From the NCBI RefSeq assembly GCF_008831285.2, contig NC_045149.1, positions 16,361,035-16,425,034 of the forward strand: 64,000 nucleotides of DNA. Reading direction: 5' to 3'. Positions 38,291 to 50,509 of this stretch are shown here, one piece after another. Position numbers and translations under genes: made by a program. The notes under the pieces were generated by a model that was not told where the DNA came from, ran no database searches, and saw only the letters and a program-made list of their open reading frames with translations. Numbering within the stretch: position 1 is the stretch's first letter; every line of letters begins with the position of its first letter. The DNA comes from Nymphaea colorata (taxonomy: Eukaryota > Streptophyta > Magnoliopsida > Nymphaeales > Nymphaeaceae).

Positions 38291-38443
38291 CTACGTCTGC
38301 TTCGAGTAGGCCGACGACGACGGGATGCGCTTGTTCCTGAACATCATGTATCCGACAGGCAAAACAATTCCCACCATCATGACCATCGCCCCGATCAAAT
38401 ACCTCAGCGGGTTCGGTGGCCCAATCTCTAGAAGCCTCCTCAT
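38291..38443 (-). CDS. 50-residue single-pass membrane microprotein
   Basis: A single coding exon reads MRRLLEIGPPNPLRYLIGA, a hydrophobic stretch MVMMVGIVLPVGYMMF, then a basic NKR and a Ser-rich tail ending SAYSKQT. The ATG is immediately preceded by a splice acceptor (TTCGCAG|ATG), and a strong donor (GTGAGT) lies at 38757-38752 on the minus strand. A 5'-UTR intron of about 315 bases is therefore likely. I recall similar uncharacterised small proteins across land plants with the GPPNPLRYL and MMFRNKR blocks, but cannot name a gene or function. A single membrane span with a positively charged C-terminal flank is visible; location in the cell is unknown. Confidence 0.75.
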   Translation of the reverse strand: MRRLLEIGPPNPLRYLIGAMVMMVGIVLPVGYMMFRNKRIPSSSAYSKQT

Positions 38444-38840
38444 CTGCGAATAGCGGAATGAAAAATTTAAAAATCCATCCGTTCATAATCCAAATTTTAA
38501 ATTTATGCCTCAAAAACGCTAAGTTAATTCCTGTAATCGATAACGAAACCTCAAATCTTCGTTCTCCCAATTCTACCCAGAAAGACAAGACGATTAATTC
38601 ATGGAAAATCTACCAACAAACCAGTCGAAAGAACGGCCAGGTGAACGCAAAGCACTCGCAAAACCCTAGTTTTTCAAAAGAATTTGCAAGCCCAGGCAGA
38701 TTAGATCTACGCAACAAGAAAACGATTGAAGGAAAAATTAGATTGGAAGAAACTCACCGGCACCGCTCTTGCACGACGCTTACTTGGAAAATCCCAGGGG
38801 AGCCCGAGAGCCTCTGGTCATTATATTTGGGTTGAAGGTG
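38444..38840 (-). promoter_or_regulatory. 5'-UTR intron and leader of the microprotein gene
   Basis: The putative intron spans 38757 down to 38444 on the minus strand, with a GTGAGT donor and a CGCAG acceptor touching the start codon. The leader exon lies at 38758 to about 38840. The exact transcription start is not visible. Confidence 0.5.
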
Positions 38841-40198
38841 GGTCGGACTCAGTTCGGGTTATAGGCAAATCTGGCTTTATTTTGCCAGATTTGGACTGGA
38901 TTCGTATTCCGACGTCATTGATAAAAATCGAGTCTGAAGTTTATAGCATCAGATCCAAATTTTCGAAACTCTAGTTTTGGTCTGATCTCGTTCAGATGAG
39001 GATTTAGATGGAAAACTGCTTAAGATCCAAATCCTCGATGCTATTTGGATCCCACTACCCATCGAGTTGACTCTCAAATCCCTCTCAAACTTTTGCGTTC
39101 GGACTTTGTAAGCAAACATGTAGGATTCAGTTGGGATTCAGAGCATAATCCAACTTAATCTGAAGTTTTCCTAACGGTTTCATAGATAGATTTGGATCGA
39201 CAAATATAAAAACCACTATCATATCTCTACTTCTGACTAGCTTATGCACAACTAAGTGCAACTTCATCGTACTTACATTTAAAGCAAGAAAAATACTTTG
39301 GGTGTTCCACACTTTACTTCCTTCCTTCGACATGAATTTGTTTAAGTTCATGCTTATAGTATTTGAATATTTAAAATCATTCTAAAGCAAACCTGGTATC
39401 ATGGGGGATGAGAGAAAAGTTAAGAGTTCCGGCTTTTTATAAGATAAAATACTCCTCATCCTCATGCCAAATGGACATTTTATTAGATTGGTTGTGCTTT
39501 CAATGACCTTTTTTTATTAGGACACCTTAAATGCCAAAAATAATTAAAAAGACATTAGCTTGTTAAGAAATGAAAAATCGATGGCAGTAAGTCTGATTTT
39601 GAAAATACAAGAACAACTTAAGAATCGAACAGGAGATGCAAGTAGTTCTGTCCCTGTCATTGTGACACGGTAATCGAGTGCCTACTGTGGTTCTTAATTC
39701 TCCACATATTAATTAAAGAAAGAAGATGTGCATGCAACTTGATTAAAATAATGAAAAGTGAAACAGCGACGACAACAAGAAGAATATATGTACCTTAACA
39801 CCTTGTCAGGTTCTCCTCTAGATATGGACAACACATATTCCACAATTGATCCATCAATTTTTTTTTTCATTGTTTATATATATATATATATATATATATA
39901 GCCAAAGAGAGGTGGTCAGTCCGGGGTCAGGGGTCTGACCAGTTTGGATTTTACTTACAAGTTGAAACCTAGCCCGGACTTCTGTGTCATGAATTTAAAG
40001 AGTTGAAACAGATCATATTTGAATAAGGAAGTCTCAAATACAAGACCGAACCAGTTGCGCAGAGTGTCTCAGCCTCTCAGGTCCCAGATCTCAATCCGGT
40101 TCCTTGCACATCGGAACGTTCTTGGTGAACGGAACGCTCCAGCGTTCACTGTGCGCCATTAAGAACAATCCAATTTCCCCAATCGCAGAGGGAGGAGT
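38841..40198. other. Intergenic region before PurU
   Basis: No gene is seen. It contains many GATCCAAAT-like degenerate words near 38880-39060 and a TA microsatellite at about 39875-39901. Confidence 0.6.
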
Positions 40199-40214
40199 CA
40201 CGTGCTTCCACGTG
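40199..40214. promoter_or_regulatory. Pair of G-box motifs upstream of PurU
   Basis: CACGTG occurs at 40199-40204 and 40209-40214, about 80-95 bp before the PurU ATG; the second is part of CACGTGTC, an ABRE-like form. G-boxes bind bZIP and bHLH factors in plants; function here is not shown. A short GA run follows in the leader. Confidence 0.45.
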
Positions 40215-40293
40215 TCGTGGGTATCAGTTCCTCCCGCCATTAAATTGAGGATTTTGGCAGCGAGCTGCAGAGAGAGAGAGAGAGAGGGGAACC

Positions 40294-43200
40294 ATGCTTC
40301 GGAAGGCGTCGAAATTCTTGAGCAGATCAGGTACTTGGAGGTCTTTCGTGTCGCCGAAGGCCGCGGGCGATTCTCAGCTGACTGGGTTGCATGTCTTCCA
40401 ATGCCCGGTACTCGCTTTCCCACTCTTCTTCCTCACCTGTTCCAGATTTCTGCTTTAGTGCACCGTATACGACATCAATCTGCATTTTTTCCTGTTTGAT
40501 TGCCGGAACTGTGGTTTGTTTGGATCGTTTTAGGTAGAGTTCTTCCAATTGATTCATCTCCCAATTAGTTGGAGTATCGAGCTCTCTTTTTCTTAGTTGA
40601 ATTCTTGCGTTGGAAACAATCGATATGTTTAGTTGCTACTCGATCGATGTAAAAGGGTTAAGTTAGTGATCGTCAGATTTCTACCAGAAAGTCGCGCAAA
40701 CCAGGTTCAATTTTGAGGAAATGGAAGATACTGGTGTCCGTTCTACAAAAATGAAGAACGGCGAATCTTGTCGCTGATCAGTTGATCTTGGAATTTCGAA
40801 AGCTGTTTCTTGGTTCAATTAATCCATACATTGTCGCGGTATAGAACTAGGTGTTTGTTTGAATTTTGTTTATGAATCAATGGCGTTCTTTTTGGAATCT
40901 TGTTCTCAGACGAAATTTTCTTTGAAAAGGATCGGACGGGAATTGTAGCTAAAATAACAGACTGTATTGCATCACGGGGTGGAAACATTCATGACGTCGA
41001 TGTCTTTGTCCCTGAAAATAAGCCGGTCTTCTATTCTAGGAGGTGAGTTTCACAGCCCAGGGCATTATATATTCAATGTAGTTTATGTTTCTTTGAAAAT
41101 TCTCATTTTATTGTAATTTATCTGAGAATAGGCACTGATACCACTTGGCAGTGAATTTACCTTTGATCCAAAACGATGGCCACGAGCTGTAATGGATGAT
41201 GACTTCCTGACAATATCAGAAATGTTTTGTGCTGAGAAATCTATCGTGCGTGTGCCAGATTTGGATCCAAGATATAAAATTGCTGTGCTTGCTTCAAAGC
41301 TGGTAAAGATCCACTGGTTCCACACTTGCCATTTACTCAATACTCTGTGACGTTATGCTGTATACTTTTCAGAATTTTCAACTGCTCTCTTCTTTGCTCT
41401 GTATAAGGGGAATACAAAATTGTAGTTAGTGCTTAGGTTATTTGGGACTTGGACAGGAATTCTGATCGCATTTTTAATACACTGATTACTCTGTACATAG
41501 ATATTTTGAATACGGTTCATCTTCTTTGACCACGACTTATGTGGAAGCATTTCTTTTTGTTTTGTTGTCTAACTACTAAACCCACCTACATCCGAAACAT
41601 TTCTGTTTGCAGGACCATTGTTTGATTGATTTACTATATGGTTGGCAAGAAGGCAAATTGCCAGTCGATATAGTTTGTGTCATAAGGTGACTTCCTTTAT
41701 GAGTACTAATTCTGCTTATATATGTTAATTTATGTACTCAACGCAACTAATGTATTCCCTATGACCATGTACAGTAACCATGAGAGGGCACCAAACACTC
41801 ATGTTATGCGGTTACTTGAAAGACATGGACTGCCATATTACTTTTTGCCGACAAAAAAAGGAAATAAAAGGGAAGAAGAAATTTTGGAATTAGCCAGAGG
41901 AACAGATTTTCTTGTCCTTGCAAGATATATGCAGGTACACAAGATGAACATTGTTGTTATCAGCCTCTTCATAAAAATGTTAATTGTGAAATATTTGGTC
42001 CCAAAAAAGACTAGTTGGATGTACTGGTTAACTTATTTCCTCATAACCATCATTTTTCGGTTTTGAATTCACCTGTGTGCATGTGTGTGTGTGTGTGTGT
42101 GTGTCTGTAATCCAATGTCCAGTTTAATGAAGTCACAAAATCCTTTCCTGGTGGAGCTGAGGAATGGTTGACCCCAGCACTTGTCTTTGCTATAATTTTA
42201 GCACTGACCACTGCTAGCAACCACTAAAGTCTAGCTTATGCTTTACAAGTTTGTTGACAAATTCACCCCATTAATGTTTTCGGGTACAGCAACGTTAATC
42301 ATCTTGAAGAAGGAGAAGGAAAAACCCATGTTGTTTTAGGGATTATGGCATTAGCTTGGTGGGCCTCTTGCTAATCCTAGCATTTTGAGAACTGAAAGGG
42401 CTACTAGAGAGCTGAGTTTAACATGTTCTATCATGATATGGTACGATCATTTGGATGCATGACAATATCTTCTTCAAGGAGCAGGGAAATTTTCATCTTC
42501 AGTAGGGATAGAGTTGCTAGTCTTTTTTTTGGAACTTGTATGATCATTGAATTTTCATAGGCAAGTTATGCAACAAGAGACTAAAAGTCATGAACCTTAC
42601 ATTGGTATCTTGATTCTTCTATTCCCATTTATTTTTTCTTCGCTGAAAAAGTTGGTAAATAGGCATGTCATTCTTTAACAGCTTTGGTTATTTGACTCAC
42701 TAATTACTTGAAAAAGAAGGGCCCTGTTTGTCCTTAAACTTTTCTTATCGAGAAATCTTTTTTCTACTGGTTGCTTTTTTAACCTTTTTCAACTGTGTCA
42801 AATTTTAAAGATAAGTATTTGATTGTTCTTAAGTATCATATCCCTCAACTTTTATTATGTCACATTCACTTACTCTTCCCCTGGAAATATAACTTGGATG
42901 GTTCTCTTTATCAACTATAATATTAGGACCTCTGACGGCACTCAACTTCTATTGCTAGTTCAATGGCTTTGACATACTGTGGCTAAAGTTGACAGTGTGA
43001 CCGCAAAATGCTTGCTAATTCACTTTTTCGGCTGCTGGGAGTGGCTGACTATCGGTGAAGATCTTTACCTTTTACGGCCCTCACAGGACATGCATATTTA
43101 CTTGAAAAGTGTTAAAATCAAAAGATAGAGAATAGGCCAATGTTTAGACCAGTCAATTCCATCTTATATATGTGATGCATTTGGCATTGTCTCCTTGTTC

Positions 43201-44754
43201 ATTGTTGATAATTTTGTGCCGTTTTAAGCATGGTCCGGTGAAGTGTAGCATCCACAGGAGACGTGTTACAACAAGTGCTCTTTTATACTGCCAATCTAGT
43301 GATCGGATTTGGATTGTCTCCACATATTCACCCTATATTTTTTATTTTACCATGAAATCATTATCTCTATGACCCTGCATAGTGAGACTGAATTCCATTT
43401 CCAGATCTTGTCAGGAACTTTCTTGGAGAGGTATGGGAAGGATATAATTAACATCCATCATGGCCTTCTACCATCATTTAAGGGTGGTAATCCTTCTAAA
43501 CAAGTAAGTTTTTTTCTTACTTTTGAGCTCAATGTTGTCTCCATCATCCATTGGGCATTTTGATTTATCAGGAAACTGTTCTCAGGCGTTTGATACTGGT
43601 GTAAAACTCATTGGTGCGACGAGCCATTTTGTAACTGAAGAGCTTGATGCAGGTCCCATCATCGAACAGATGGTAATGCTGTTCACATCTTTCATGATCT
43701 CATCTAATTAGACGAAGAAATTTGACTCCTTTAAGTGCTGAGCAGCCTGTCCTGGCCACGACTAGGCCAGCATGATGCAGGATAGTCCAAAAGTTTTAAT
43801 TACATAAAACCTGAGTGGAGAAGACTCATGAAATTGGTCTTCCACTTACTGAACTCATGCGGAGATAATGGTAGATGGGTCTAGCTTGTCAACAAGATTG
43901 AAGCAGAATCCCATGTTCTTGAAAATTTTGATAACCACATTAGTTGGATGATCCATTTTCTCTTATGTGTGTCACTATCAATCATTTATCAAATTAAGAA
44001 CATCAAACTATTTTTCTCTCCTCTTTGTCATTCCATTACTGTAGATCTGTGCTCCCATTGACTGAATGTAGTGAATGGATGGTTGCCGGTAAAAGGAGTC
44101 ATGTTGGATGAAGCGTTTGTATTGAAAGTTGTGGGGCACATTTTCTCAACTTCAACAGAGAATAATTTGTTCAGAGTCATTAGATAACGGTTTGACTAAG
44201 TCCACGAGAAACAAATGTGAGAAAATGTAGTGAGATACAGAATTCCTTTTAGACTTACCTTTGTATCAAAAATCTATTGAAAGTTTGTGGTTTATTTTAC
44301 TAATGAAATATGAGATGCTAAGTCATATTTTGACTCCGATACACACTTCACATTCATCCGAATGATTGGTCGGCTAAGGTCTTTGTTTTGATGAATCATG
44401 TTCCTTTTAACTGCTTCCTGAGAGCCATTTAAAGATACTTATTTTAGTTTCGGTCCAGAATTGGGAGAAAGAGGTCCATTTTTTTATGCAGTGGGAAACA
44501 GTTCTAATGGAGCAACTAGTACATCTACGTAATGTGTGAGCTGCTAGCACATGTATATTTTGTTTGTTCTCCCTCTAACATATGTTCCCTGGCGGCCCGT
44601 GGTGCAGGTTGAACGAGTTTCTCATCGGGATAACTTGCGAAGCTTTGTGCTGAAATCGGAGAACCTTGAGAAACAGTGCCTCACGAAGGCCGTTAAATCT
44701 TACTGCGAACTCCGTGTTCTAAATTATGACCAAAGCAAGACAGTTGTCTTCTGA
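40294..44754 (+). CDS. purU: Formyltetrahydrofolate deformylase, probably mitochondrial
   Basis: Eight exons join in frame: 40294-40407, 40930-41042, 41152-41302, 41613-41686, 41775-41934, 43405-43503, 43586-43672 and 44608-44754 (314 residues). The enzyme hydrolyses 10-formyl-THF to THF and formate; in plants it protects mitochondrial one-carbon flux linked to photorespiration. The N-terminus ([18 protein letters not shown]) looks like a mitochondrial presequence. An ACT domain follows ([20 protein letters not shown]). The formyltransferase-like domain starts about residue 127 and carries [19 protein letters not shown]. Catalytic residues lie in [14 protein letters not shown] (Asn220, His222) and [11 protein letters not shown] (Asp258). 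Exon 2 starts at the AG|GATCGG site because this alone gives the conserved CPDRTGIV. The 1.47-kb fifth intron holds no gene. Confidence 0.95.
42081..42104. repeat. (TG)n microsatellite in PurU intron 5
   Basis: An uninterrupted TG dinucleotide run. Confidence 0.9.
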
Positions 44755-45062
44755 GAAGCACAAGGTAACTTTGTGTATCTGTTCGTTATTAACCAAGCGT
44801 CAATCCCCACTTTGCTTCGCTTCCATAACGAGGCGTGGTTTCATTTTCAACTTGTGCGTTAAAAATTTTATTGTCAGGTTACGAGGATTGGTTTCTCCAT
44901 CTTGCCCTTCTAGATATACCCGATCCAGTTGCCGTAGATCTCATCAACTTAGGATGGTCCTTTGACCCGAGAAGTTGGCACAGTGCGAACACGCCTTTGT
45001 CACTATGAGAAACAGTACAGTTCTACTGTTCCAAGTAATCTAAAAAACATTCATAGATCTTA

Positions 45063-45265
45063 GAGGGTGTTTGACGAGAGACCTTTTTTTTAATCTTTGG
45101 AAGCACAGTTCTCATGTCAAAAACACCATATTTTGTTCGTTGACATGACAATCAAAACGCCAGAGGTGATCACTAATCACAGCCTCTTTTTTGAGAAAAG
45201 AATATGGTGTTTTGAAACATATCTTAGAAAATATTTCTGACATTGTTCTTACCAAACGCGCTCAT
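45063..45265. mobile_element. Foldback MITE-like element
   Basis: The left edge GAGGGTGTTTGACGAGAG resembles the reverse complement of the right edge (GAGCGCGTTTGGTAAGAA). Internal arms CAAAAACACCATATTTT (about 45117-45134) and AGAATATGGTGTTTTG (about 45199-45215) are inverted. The element is non-coding. No clear target-site duplication was found. Confidence 0.5.
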
Positions 45266-45448
45266 GGGGTCCTAAGCTGGGGGTTTTACATTTCCCGCTC
45301 TAATTGACAAAAGCCTCTCCAATTGGTCAAGTTGAGCTTACTCATTTGGACAGTTGTGCCGGTTTTCATCTTCAAAATTTATGTGAGAAATATTTTTCCA
45401 ATGATCTTGTATATTTATGGAGAAATGAGGACATGTGTCATTTTACAG

Positions 45449-45686
45449 GAAGCTGACATCAGATACCACATAGGATATTGGCGGACGGGTGGCCATCTCC
45501 TCGGTACCTTCATTGTTATCGACAGTGGCAGTGGCTCTTGCTGGGGATTGCTCCGGCTGCCGCGTCACATTTAGATTGATGGCGGGGCGTTACATCAGCA
45601 TCCTCACTGGCTTGTTCTACATGGTGTGCCTGTTGCTGAGTTCGGTCGTCGTATGCTTCTGCTTCTCAATGGTCACCGTTGGACAG
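45449..45686 (+). pseudogene. TIP aquaporin exon 2 pseudogene lacking the NPA motif
   Basis: This aligns with exon 2 of the intact TIP2-like gene (47953-48203). Flanking intron sequence is shared on both sides (about 45411-45760), including the ACAG acceptor and CAG|GTAC donor. The copy has a one-base loss at its start (GAAGCTG for GAAAGCTG). A 12-bp deletion at 45564-45567 falls between two GTCA repeats and removes exactly the first Asn-Pro-Ala motif and the next codon. No exon 1 or exon 3 copy is visible nearby. Parts of the helix-3 region still read GRYISILTGLFYM. It cannot make a water channel. Confidence 0.9.
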
Positions 45687-45760
45687 GTACCTTTGGTGAT
45701 GCTTGGCTTGGTACCTGGATCTGGAAATTCTTAACCAAATCCATTTGTTAGATTAAGCAA

Positions 45761-47374
45761 GCAATGAAACAGTTCATATCTCAAAAGCTTGCAAGGAGAC
45801 GTTATGCTCTCAGACATTGATTCATTTAGGAAAAAAATGATAAAATGGTGTCATTTGACTCGTTTTTTATACTTCAACCATCGATTGACATGCCTCGAGG
45901 CGTGACCTCACTAGCTGCATCACTTCTCCGAGCTTAAAGATACAAGTGTTTCTATACTTCAGGCATCGAAGTGCGCCATTGAAATTCATTGATATAAAGC
46001 AAGAGCTAGACAAACTTGAGCCATTTCTCATCAATGGTTGCATCTCTCTTTCGCTCTCTCTCTCTTTTATCTCTCATACTGACCCATATTTGTTATTCGT
46101 ATTTGAATAGATCCAGTCACTGATATCAATGACAACTCGCTGCATTCGTGATGCTAATGGTCCCGCGTGCTCAAACCTTCTCCATTGTGTCGTCCTCTTT
46201 TAAACTCCCTTTGTTATCTTTACACATCCATCATCCAGAAACTAGGAAGCTCAAAGTGAAAATGACCACGTACGCAAAGTTCTTTCTCGGCGGCGAAGTT
46301 GTTTTTCTCAAGAAAAATATTGGTGAAATTAAAAAATAAAAAATCCCAAAAATTATAAAAGCATAAAATTAATGAGCAACTAATAAAAAAAGTAATCATC
46401 AAAAAATCATGAAAAATTGCAAGAAAACCGTTATATTTATTTTTGCCAAGATTTTCCCATTGTTTTCATTGTACTTGTTTTGCTCGTAAATATCACGATA
46501 TCATGCCACATAATTTTTAATAAAATGTAGTTCAAGTTTTAAGAATCTTCATCAACCTCCTAATTTTGCGTGCTAAAAATATCCATGACGACGCATTCCT
46601 TTGAAAGTTGAGCATGCAGCTATGATACACTCAAATTTTTGCATTTTTATTTGAAAACTGCAATTTGGCGTTATAAATTATTTGACAGCCACATGAGACC
46701 CAGACTTGACTAGGGCAACCAGTTCCTTTCGACGGGTCCAACAACTAACCGAGAGCGAGGCTAGAACCCTTGTTCTTTTTGTTAAAATAGTGAGAAAGGT
46801 GGATTCAATACGACCAATATGGTTTCCTCCTACATGAAAAGGTTCCCCACCAAAAATAATGTCCCAAAGAAAGGTCGATCCCCATAATTAAATACCCTTC
46901 TTAGAGCAAATTTGTTTTCAAACATGAACTTTTAAGAATTATCACCATAAAGTTATGAGCATACCGTTTACGAGCTCCAATGTAGAAAGATGCCCATATT
47001 ATATTATGAACCCATGGTCACATCCTACATGTTTAACAGCGTCCACCTTCTCTGGGAAACAAATATGAGAAAATATAGTGAGACTCAGAGAGTCAGATTT
47101 ATTTTGGACTTGCTTTTTTATCAAAAAAAAAATTGTTGAAAATTTGGTGAAAAAAGAAAGGTGGTCAAAATCTTAAAAATAAAATACAAAAAATCTAAAA
47201 ATAAAAATCTGGTAACTTAACAACAGCAGAAAAACAAAAAAAAAAACGTGAAAAACATAAAAAATGAAACTCCGTTTTTTTTATGAATTTTTTGCTAACG
47301 ATATATTTTTCATAAACGAGATTCTTGACCGTCCTTGGAACATTTTAGATGGTTGGATTCCCAAGTCCCAGACC
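45761..47374. other. Intergenic region before the TIP2-like gene
   Basis: No gene is seen. AT-rich stretches with A/T runs occur at 46330-46450 and 47100-47290. Confidence 0.6.
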
Positions 47375-47380
47375 CACGTG
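47375..47380. promoter_or_regulatory. G-box upstream of the TIP2-like gene
   Basis: CACGTG lies within CCCACGTGGA, about 265 bp before the start codon. It is a candidate light- or ABA-responsive site; function is not shown. Confidence 0.35.
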
Positions 47381-47641
47381 GATTTAGTTGAATACACAGA
47401 TCGAGCCCGATTCCGGGACGCCTCTGCCTTCATTTTTTGTAGCAAACGTTCGCGACTCCTCGCAAGGAACGCATCGGTTCGCTCTTATTAATCGCCCCAC
47501 AGAAAACCTCGAACTAATTTTCTGCTTTCGTCTTCTTCTTCCTCTTACGCTGGGAGGGCTACTTCTCGATCTCGTTGCGACATACGGAAGCGGAAGTTCT
47601 TCTCGAATGAGAAGAAGCAGCGGAAACAAGAGCGAGAAGAC

Positions 47642-48824
47642 ATGGAGTCAAAGCTTGCTACCGCTTTTTTGGATTCAGTGAGCCTCCATTCGCTGCGCTG
47701 CTACTTCGCTGAGTTCACGTCGACATTCTTCTTCGTCTTCGCCGGAGTTGGCGCTTCCGTTTCCGTCGGTGGGTTTTTCTTCTTGAGTCCTGTACGAGTA
47801 CCAGGATCAACTTCCGGCAACCACAAATGTTATTTAGGAAACCCAATTCCGTGTTTGTTGAAAAATACAGTATGTGATATGAAACCGTGTTTTCCAAGGT
47901 CTTCGGTTTATATTTTCTTCGAGTGAGAAATGGGACTATGAAACATTTACAGGAAAGCTGACATCGGATGCCACGTTGGATACCGGCGGACTGGTGGCTA
48001 TCTCCGTGGCACACGCGTTGGCATTGACGGTGGCAGTGGCTCTCGCCGCCGATCGCTCCGGCGGCCACGTCAACCCGGCGGTCACATTTGGATTGGTGGT
48101 AGGGCGCCACATCAGCATTCTCACCGGCGTGTTCTACGTGGTAGCCCAGCTGCTGGGTTCAATCGTCGCATGCTTCTTCTTCTCAGTGGTCACCGCCGGC
48201 CAGGTACGTTTGGTGATACCGTGACATGGTATCTGGATCTGGATTTTATCCAAATCCATTTTGTTATATTGGAACACTTGTGTCCCAAAAATCTTGCCTC
48301 CCCATCTCTCTCTCTCTAACCCCATCCCCATATCCGGTAAAGATTATCAAATCCAGGACTGGAGCTTGTCAGCTGGACAGTTCTTCTAACTTTTCTGGTT
48401 CTTGTTTCAGGCCATCGTCCCCCATACCGTGACTTACGAGATGACTGCTACCGGTGGAGTGTTAATGGAGTTCGCCACCACGTACGCCTTGGTCTACACA
48501 GTGTATGCAACAATGGTGGACAGGAAACCGGGTTCTCCGAGCCTGCTCGGCCCAATTTCAATTGGTTTCATCGTCGGAGCAAACATGCTGGCTACCGGGC
48601 CCTTCACCGGTGGGTCCATGAACCCGGCGCGTTCCTTCGGCGCAGCAGTCGTGAGTGGGAAACTGAAGGATGGTTGGGTTTACTGGGTTGGTCCGATCTG
48701 CGGCGGTGGTGCGGCTGGCTTGGTCAAGGGGAAGGTTTTTGCCAGTGATGCCATAAACAGTCACACCGACAATGTCAATAATAATAATCACCATCATGCT
48801 CAGAGTGATTCATTAGGAGTGTAA
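47642..48824 (+). CDS. TIP2: Tonoplast intrinsic protein, TIP2-type aquaporin
   Basis: Three exons, 47642-47768, 47953-48203 and 48411-48824, encode 263 residues. TIP2 proteins pass water and ammonia across the vacuolar membrane. Both NPA motifs are present (HVNPAVT at 83-85 and SMNPARS at 197-199). SLRCYFAEF, KLTSDATLDTGGLVAI and FYVVAQLLGS match the TIP2 clade best. Counting residues gives His63, His131, Met185, Gly194 and Arg200 at the selectivity-filter positions of Arabidopsis TIP2;1, so only position 185 differs (usually Ile). The C-terminal tail is Asn/His-rich (NNNNHHHAQ), unlike usual TIP tails. The three-exon layout fits the family. A broken copy of exon 2 lies 2.3 kb upstream. Confidence 0.94.
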
Positions 48825-50509
48825 CAGTATTTGTCTCAGTATATTGGATCATTTTTTCTGTTGATGAAATGCCTGAGCGATTGATTTGCCTGTGCAAGAA
48901 ATACTTTTACTGTTTTTCTTTATCCCTCAGAAGGTATGCCCCTGACTTCAATTCTCAGGCGCCAATGGCGGCCATGGCAAACTGCAACTGCTCATCTCAC
49001 AGCTACGACCTGCCTTGCTTGTTATGCTACTGGGCCAAGGATCTTTATTGTGGCCGCATTTGATTCAGCCTTTTCTTTAACCAAGCTGAGCTGGGAAACA
49101 TGTGCGGGGCTGTCTATCAACACCCCATCTGGTCCCCCTAGTCTACCAAATTGTTGCTTAATAATAAATTGCACGGAAAGGGCATCTATAAATGCCAAGT
49201 TAATTAACTTTTGAAGGATCTGAAGTTCATCAATTGATTAGATCACTGAGTCCAGATGCTACCCTCCTAGTGGAGCTATTTAATGATCTCAAGAACACAC
49301 TGCTTTTTCATTCCAAACATCCGGAAATTCCAGATGACAAAAGTAAATGCCTCTCTAATTTTTCTCTCTCTTGGTGCATGACCCCGTCATTAATATTTTC
49401 ACGATAAAAGGCTGAGAAAAAATCAAGAAGAAAAAGCTGTTAATTAGTAGTAGAGCTCAAGAATTTATATGAAAAAAGACTATTATTATTATACCAAATT
49501 AAACTTTGCGGGACAGTAAAGGCGAGTTGACGCACATGTGTATGTATTTAGTTTTTAGATCTGGATCCACCCATGATGGGGCAGGGTCCAGAATCCAGAT
49601 CCACTTAGCAGGTGCAGTTACAACAGGTAAACTCGCATTCTTTCAGTGGAATGGAGATTTCCATTCAGAGTTCCCTGGGAATGGAACTTAGCATAGATAG
49701 ATGTTGACGAGGGGGGAAAGTGGAAAGGAAGAGAACGGAAACAGATAATGAATATGTTGAATTTATTCCATTCATTTTGGGGTTACCTGCATCGGGCGTT
49801 CTTGTACCATTTGGGTTGTGGAACTGGAGCCAGTGCTCTCCCCTCCACAAGCCGTGTGCATCTTCTTGATCATCTTCCACTGCAAATCTAAGGTATAAGA
49901 TCTTAGAACCTACTGTAACTCCATTGATTTAATATATATTATATATATATATATTATAAGGGAAAATGACCAAGTGTCCAGGAAACATCCGGTTAAAACT
50001 TATGGGCCTTCAAAGATGGCGCGAAAATGTCACAGATCAATTTGACGCAGTCTTTTCTCCTGTGCAGATTCAACCAAGTCTCTACTTGAACAGTGCCTGT
50101 CGATTCTGTGGCGGCCCTCCTCTGCACCCCCTGAGCAGAAATGAAGGATTCCCCACTAATAAATTCCACCCCAGGCCCAGAGTTGGTGAATTTTTCAAAT
50201 TCGCTTTAGAGAGCCTAACTGTTTCTATAGGCTCTCGAGTCTTGAAGGCCATCTTGGTAGCTTCATTAAAGACTCTCATTTATGGCTCCAACTAACACAG
50301 TGCCTTGGATCCAAGTTGGAGAATGAGTGGAGAAATTTATTTCTTCTGACCGCTCTGTAAAAGAAGAAAAAACTTGAGCTATTCTGTGTTTCTCCTGTAG
50401 CCTTTTAATGAGGTTGCTTGAATTGAAGTGGTTTCCGTGGGAGGCGTAAATTCAGTTATTAAAGAATGTGAATGGAGGAACTGCCTCTTTTTCTTTATTG
50501 GTAGCGGTA
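48825..50509. other. Region between TIP2 and the DUF547 gene
   Basis: No protein family is recognised. The last few hundred bases likely hold the DUF547 promoter and leader. A TA-rich run lies at 49932-49960. Confidence 0.5.

Noticed and set aside
40921-40929. Earlier acceptor (CTCAG|ACGAAATT) for PurU exon 2 at about 40910
   Set aside because: It breaks the frame from exon 1; the AG at 40928-40929 restores the conserved [10 protein letters not shown] segment.
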